Shown piece after piece: positions 6,645 to 9,165 of a stretch of 9,165 nt of DNA (positions are counted from its first letter, which is position 1; every line of letters begins with the position of its first letter). The stretch covers positions 1 to 9,165 of the forward strand of contig JAFDCR010000368.1 of NCBI GenBank assembly GCA_019312685.1, in the 5' to 3' direction. The notes under the pieces were generated by a model, which was not told where the DNA came from, made no database searches, and was given only the letters and a program-made list of their open reading frames with translations. Both the position numbers and the translations under genes were made by a program. Source of the stretch: Deltaproteobacteria bacterium. Its GTDB lineage: Bacteria > Desulfobacterota > Desulfobulbia > Desulfobulbales > BM004.

Positions 6645-6856
6645 CACGATTAAGATTGCTGCGAATACGCCATGTCAATCGTCCTGCCATCTTGTTGCAG
6701 GACTACAGGTTAACCCGCAATTATAATTATCGGTTGTCTATTAAAAACTTTCCCACACGATTAAGATTGCTGAAGAGACAAGGAAGAGACAGTTTCGCCA
6801 TAGTAACGCTATGCGAAACTGTTGATGACACCGTAGATTCAGTAATATCAATCGTG
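6645..6856 (-). repeat. Copy 2 of the interspersed structured repeat, between the fumarase subunit genes
   Basis: The left part (6645-6706) carries CACGATTAAGATTGCTG (6645-6661) and module A, GTCCTGC (6681-6687) with GCAGGAC (6697-6703). The right part (6756-6856) begins with the same 17 bases (6756-6772, identical) and ends with CAGTAATATCAATCGTG (6840-6856), their reverse complement at 14 of 17 positions. In its centre is module B: ACAGTTTCGC (6789-6798) pairs with GCGAAACTGT (6813-6822), with bulge C6799, inner stem ATAG/CTAT and loop TAACG. The right part is therefore a 101-bp element with terminal inverted repeats, ending 5 bases from the stop codon of the alpha gene. No T tract follows module B on the minus strand. 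Confidence 0.75.
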
Positions 6857-6861
6857 CCCAA

Positions 6862-7698
6862 CTATAATTCTACTTCCTTGTGGCGGTGCGCATGACACTG
6901 GATATTAACCGCCACCGGCAAACTGGCAATATGAGTAGGATATGTTTCCATGTGCACCGCCAGTGCGGTATTGACACCGCCCCAACCCATAACGCCCTGT
7001 CCTTCCCTGTTTATCCTCTGTAGAATTTCCTGCTCAATTTCAGCAACATTTTTATCAGGATTTGGCTCACCAAGAGGCCGCAGAAGCGATTTCTTGGCAA
7101 GCAGTGCGGCCTTCTCAAACGTGCCGCCGAGACCCACCCCCACTACAACCGGCGGACAGGGATTGGAGCCTGCGTCCTTCACCTTCTGGACAACGTAATC
7201 CACAACCCCTGCAATTCCTGCTGAAGGAGGCAGCATTACCAGGCCGCTCATATTCTCACTGCCGCAGCCCTTGGGCAGAAACGCGATATGCACTCTGTCA
7301 CCGGGCTCCAGTTCATAATGAACCACCGCCGGTACATTGGTGCCGGTATTTTTTCTTGTTACCGGATCGCAGACAGACTTTCTCAAATAGCCCTCATCGT
7401 AACCGGCCCGGATGCCTTCCTGGACAGCATTCTCCAAATCACCTTCAATAATCACTTCCTGCCCGACACTGATGAAGACAACGCCGATCCCTGTATCCTG
7501 GCACACCGGTATCTGCTCCCGGCTGGCAATATTTGCATTTGTTATCAGCATTTCCAATGCATTTTTTGCCAAGGGAGATTTCTCACGGTCCCTTGCTGCA
7601 ACAAGGTGGTCCAGAATGTCCGGTTCAAGATCACAGGAAGCACTCATTGCCAGATCTTTAACCGCTTTGGTTATTTCGGAACTCTGTAATGTTCTCAT
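6862..7698 (-). CDS. Fumarate hydratase class I, alpha (N-terminal) subunit
   Basis: Large subunit (278 residues) of the oxygen-labile [4Fe-4S] fumarase; it holds the cluster and most of the active site. The three expected cluster cysteines are visible: C66 (PVCQDTGIG), C145 (PKGCGSENMS) and C181 (NPCPPVVVGVGLGG). Length is typical of separate alpha subunits (~280). I chose the ATG at 7698, preceded by AGGCGG, over an upstream in-frame start at 7767 that would add 23 residues without family resemblance. The C-terminus (NIQCHAHRHKEVEL) is normal. The gene lies 116 bases after panB on the same strand, so it may have its own promoter, although I cannot point to one. The partner subunit follows downstream beyond repeat copy 2. 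L-tartrate dehydratase is the close alternative within the family. Confidence 0.94.
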   Translation of the reverse strand: MRTLQSSEITKAVKDLAMSASCDLEPDILDHLVAARDREKSPLAKNALEMLITNANIASREQIPVCQDTGIGVVFISVGQEVIIEGDLENAVQEGIRAGYDEGYLRKSVCDPVTRKNTGTNVPAVVHYELEPGDRVHIAFLPKGCGSENMSGLVMLPPSAGIAGVVDYVVQKVKDAGSNPCPPVVVGVGLGGTFEKAALLAKKSLLRPLGEPNPDKNVAEIEQEILQRINREGQGVMGWGGVNTALAVHMETYPTHIASLPVAVNIQCHAHRHKEVEL

Positions 7699-7814
7699 TA
7701 GCCGCCTAATTGTTACTTGATTTGACCGTTGGATTGCAGTCCCCACAGGAGATAAACCAAGACTCAAAATCTCGGGAAATGTAATCGCAGTTTCGTATCA
7801 GTGTACCTACCAGG

Positions 7815-8651
7815 CTACTCCTCAAGAAGATCCTTGGCATCAAGCTCCATGTTGAAACTGTGATCTTCGGCAGGGAACGTTCCTTCCCTGACCTCTGTCC
7901 GATAGTCTGACACCGCCTTCTTGATCTGAGCTGCCAGGCTTGCATACTGTCTTACAAAAGACGGGATGAATTTCTCAAACATGCCCACCATGTCATGGGT
8001 GACTAGAACCTGGCCGTCACAATACTTGCCCGCACCAATACCGATGGTAGGAATTGAAACCGCGCTGGTAATCACTTCTGACAGTTGGGTTGGAATGCAT
8101 TCCAGAACAAGTGAGAAAGCGCCGGCAGTCTCCAGGTCTCTTGCCGATTGCAGCAGTTTGCGAGCCGAGTCGGCATCCCTTCCCTGCACCTTATAGCCGC
8201 CCAGCTGCGAGGCGGTCTGCGGTGTCAAGCCTATATGTCCCATAACAGGGATCCCAGCCCTGACAATGGCCCTGACCGTATCGCATACTTCAGTGCCGCC
8301 TTCCAGCTTGATCGCATCACAGCCGGCCTCTTTAAGGAATCTGCCTCCATTGCGGATTGCCTCTTGCTCTGAAACCTGATAAGACATGAAAGGCATATCA
8401 CCCACCAGAAAGGCCTGGTTTATCCCCCTGCGGACAGCTTTGCAATGATGGAGCATTTCTTCCATGGTCACAGGTACGGTCGAATCATAACCAAGGAGGA
8501 CATTGCCTAAAGAATCACCCACAAGAATCATCTCAATGTTTGCGGCATCAATCAGGGCTGCAAAACTTGCATCATAGGCGGTGAGCATGGAAATTTTCTC
8601 ACCCTTCCTCTTCATATCGATGAAATCCTGAACTGTCCTTTTCTTGTTCAT
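7815..8651 (-). CDS. panB: 3-methyl-2-oxobutanoate hydroxymethyltransferase
   Basis: Transfers a hydroxymethyl group from 5,10-methylenetetrahydrofolate to 2-oxoisovalerate, giving ketopantoate, the first committed step of pantothenate and CoA synthesis; a cytoplasmic TIM-barrel enzyme. Of 278 residues (E. coli ~264), the key motifs are all present: VGDSLGN (44-50, Mg2+ ligand D46), GDMPFMSY (84-91, D85), KLEGG (115-119, K115), GHIGLTPQ (138-145), LECIP (183-187, the catalytic Glu position) and IGIGAG (203-208). The start is the ATG at 8651, with GGAG 5 bases upstream; an in-frame start at 8717 would translate a 7-bp tandem repeat and is unlikely. No panC or panD lies next to it. Upstream on the same strand is ruvB, 214 bases away. 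Confidence 0.96.
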   Translation of the reverse strand: MNKKRTVQDFIDMKRKGEKISMLTAYDASFAALIDAANIEMILVGDSLGNVLLGYDSTVPVTMEEMLHHCKAVRRGINQAFLVGDMPFMSYQVSEQEAIRNGGRFLKEAGCDAIKLEGGTEVCDTVRAIVRAGIPVMGHIGLTPQTASQLGGYKVQGRDADSARKLLQSARDLETAGAFSLVLECIPTQLSEVITSAVSIPTIGIGAGKYCDGQVLVTHDMVGMFEKFIPSFVRQYASLAAQIKKAVSDYRTEVREGTFPAEDHSFNMELDAKDLLEE

Positions 8652-8664
8652 GACAACTCCTGCA

Positions 8665-8692
8665 AATTGAAAATTGAAAATTGAAAATTGAA
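8665..8692. repeat. Four perfect 7-bp tandem repeats (AATTGAA) in the panB leader
   Basis: Units at 8665-8671, 8672-8678, 8679-8685 and 8686-8692 are identical. They are bounded by GCA on the left and AATTTGC on the right, which makes the array ends complementary (GCAAATT/AATTTGC). The array begins 14 bases upstream of the panB start, just ahead of the ribosome-binding site. It may affect leader length or spacing, and copy number could vary by replication slippage. Confidence 0.8.
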
Positions 8693-8699
8693 AATTTGC

Positions 8700-8756
8700 G
8701 GAAAGTATTTCATGCACCGATTTTCAATCATCAATTAAACAAGATAATACTTTTCC
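8700..8756. repeat. Inverted repeat in the panB-ruvB spacer
   Basis: GGAAAGTATT (8700-8709) is complementary to AATACTTTTCC (8746-8756) apart from one extra T, with a 36-base loop. It lies 49 bases upstream of the panB start. It could be a leader structure for panB or a weak ruvB terminator; the long loop and lack of an adjacent T tract leave the role open. Confidence 0.4.
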
Positions 8757-8830
8757 CCCATTTTGTCGGTCATCTGCCAACTGCGGCCTAAATTTTTTTC
8801 GAAGCCCTTACCCGACTTCTGAGATTATTA

Positions 8831-8865
8831 GACCTCAATCCTCAGACCTCAGACCTCAAACCTCA
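8831..8865. repeat. Five 7-bp tandem repeats (GACCTCA type) just after ruvB
   Basis: Units GACCTCA, ATCCTCA, GACCTCA, GACCTCA and AACCTCA run without gaps; the last five bases (CCTCA) are constant. The array ends at the base next to the stop codon of ruvB (8866-8868). Its sequence is unrelated to the other 7-bp array at 8665-8692, although the period is the same. Confidence 0.75.
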
Positions 8866-9165
8866 CTAGAACAGGCTTCCCTGTTCATCTTTTTTGTCGA
8901 ACGGTCTGCCAAAATGTTCATACGCCAGAACCGTGGCCATTCGCCCCCTCGGTGTCCGGGTCAGGAAGCCCGACTGGATCAAAAAAGGCTCGTGGACATC
9001 TTCCAGGGTACTCTTTTCTTCACTTACTGCGGTTGCCAGGGTTTCGATGCCTATGGGGCCGCCGTTGAACTTATCGACAATGGTGAGAAGGATTCGCCGG
9101 TCCATCTCATCCAGCCCTTTTTTGTCAACTGCCAGCATTTCCAGGGCATTGTCGGCAACTTCGGC
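8866..9165 (-). CDS. ruvB: Holliday junction branch migration ATPase RuvB, C-terminal end
   Basis: C-terminal 99 residues of the hexameric motor that drives branch migration of Holliday junctions with RuvA during recombination repair. The gene enters from the right edge and the start is outside the window. The visible part is the winged-helix DNA-binding domain: ALEMLAVDKKGLDEMDRRIL, FNGGPIGIETLA, the EDVHEPFLIQSGF block (EDVYEPYL in most relatives) and RTPRGRMAT. A short acidic tail, DKKDEQGSLF, ends the protein. The helicase Walker motifs are not in view. It is upstream of panB on the same strand. Loss of the usual tyrosines (Y to H and Y to F) in the EDVYEPYL motif is a minor variation. 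Confidence 0.95.
   Translation of the reverse strand, partial: AEVADNALEMLAVDKKGLDEMDRRILLTIVDKFNGGPIGIETLATAVSEEKSTLEDVHEPFLIQSGFLTRTPRGRMATVLAYEHFGRPFDKKDEQGSLF

Noticed and set aside
6789..6822. Intrinsic terminator between the fumarase subunit genes
   Set aside because: The hairpin is good, but no T tract follows it on the minus strand or the plus strand, so termination is not supported.
3250..6856. Integron attC sites as an explanation for the structured repeats
   Set aside because: I saw no paired RYYYAAC / GTTRRRY core sites at the element ends, and the neighbours are housekeeping genes, not a cassette array with an integrase.
5888..6856. CRISPR array
   Set aside because: Only two or three diverged copies occur, at irregular distances, with genes between them and no identical short repeats with uniform spacers.
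7062..7720. Plus-strand ORFs opposite the fumarase alpha gene
   Set aside because: They are antisense shadows of a gene with all expected cluster cysteines.
8652..8717. N-terminal extension of PanB from an upstream in-frame start
   Set aside because: The added 22 residues would be translated from the 7-bp tandem repeat, whereas the ATG at 8651 has a well-placed GGAG.
5848..8811. CCCTTACCC present in two intergenic regions
   Set aside because: A nine-base match without further flanking similarity is expected by chance and is not a supported repeat.

Overview
The window looks like a chromosomal segment of an anaerobic bacterium, most likely a Desulfobacterota (sulfate-reducer-like) lineage. 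The reasons are a single-chain pyruvate:ferredoxin oxidoreductase, an oxygen-sensitive two-subunit [4Fe-4S] fumarase, and a cysteine-rich YkgJ-type protein. The taxon is an inference from gene content. No plasmid, phage or insertion-sequence gene is visible.

Layout: (1) Bases 1-3071, plus strand: the last ~1,020 residues of pyruvate:ferredoxin oxidoreductase, closed by a near-perfect bidirectional terminator (3098-3130). (2) 3359-4321, minus: a YkgJ-family cysteine-cluster protein with an unusual N-terminal heptapeptide repeat. (3) 4322-4640: a divergent intergenic region with a palindrome (TTGAGA-N5-TCTCAA) overlapping a possible promoter. (4) 4641-4835, plus: a possible 64-residue protein of unknown function, then 4959-5759, plus: a PHP-family phosphoesterase resembling HisJ-type histidinol phosphatase. 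(5) 5997-9165, all minus: reading in the direction of transcription, the end of ruvB, then panB, the fumarase alpha subunit and the fumarase beta subunit.

Metabolically, the oxidoreductase links pyruvate to acetyl-CoA and reduced ferredoxin, the fumarase interconverts fumarate and malate, and PanB makes ketopantoate for coenzyme A. The set fits central carbon metabolism of an anaerobe, but the genes do not form one operon.

The most interesting signal is non-coding. Three intergenic elements (3250-3359, 5888-5979, 6645-6856) share a 26-bp core in the same orientation. Each lies just past the stop codon of a minus-strand gene (YkgJ protein, fumarase beta, fumarase alpha). In two of them the adjoining hairpin keeps its shape, including a one-base bulge, while its stem sequence changes in a compensating way. 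One copy doubles as an apparent intrinsic terminator, and another separates the two fumarase subunit genes. I read these as a family of structured interspersed repeats (REP- or MITE-like, or 3'-UTR RNA elements). I cannot assign them to a named family. Two unrelated 7-bp tandem arrays lie on either side of the panB-ruvB spacer.
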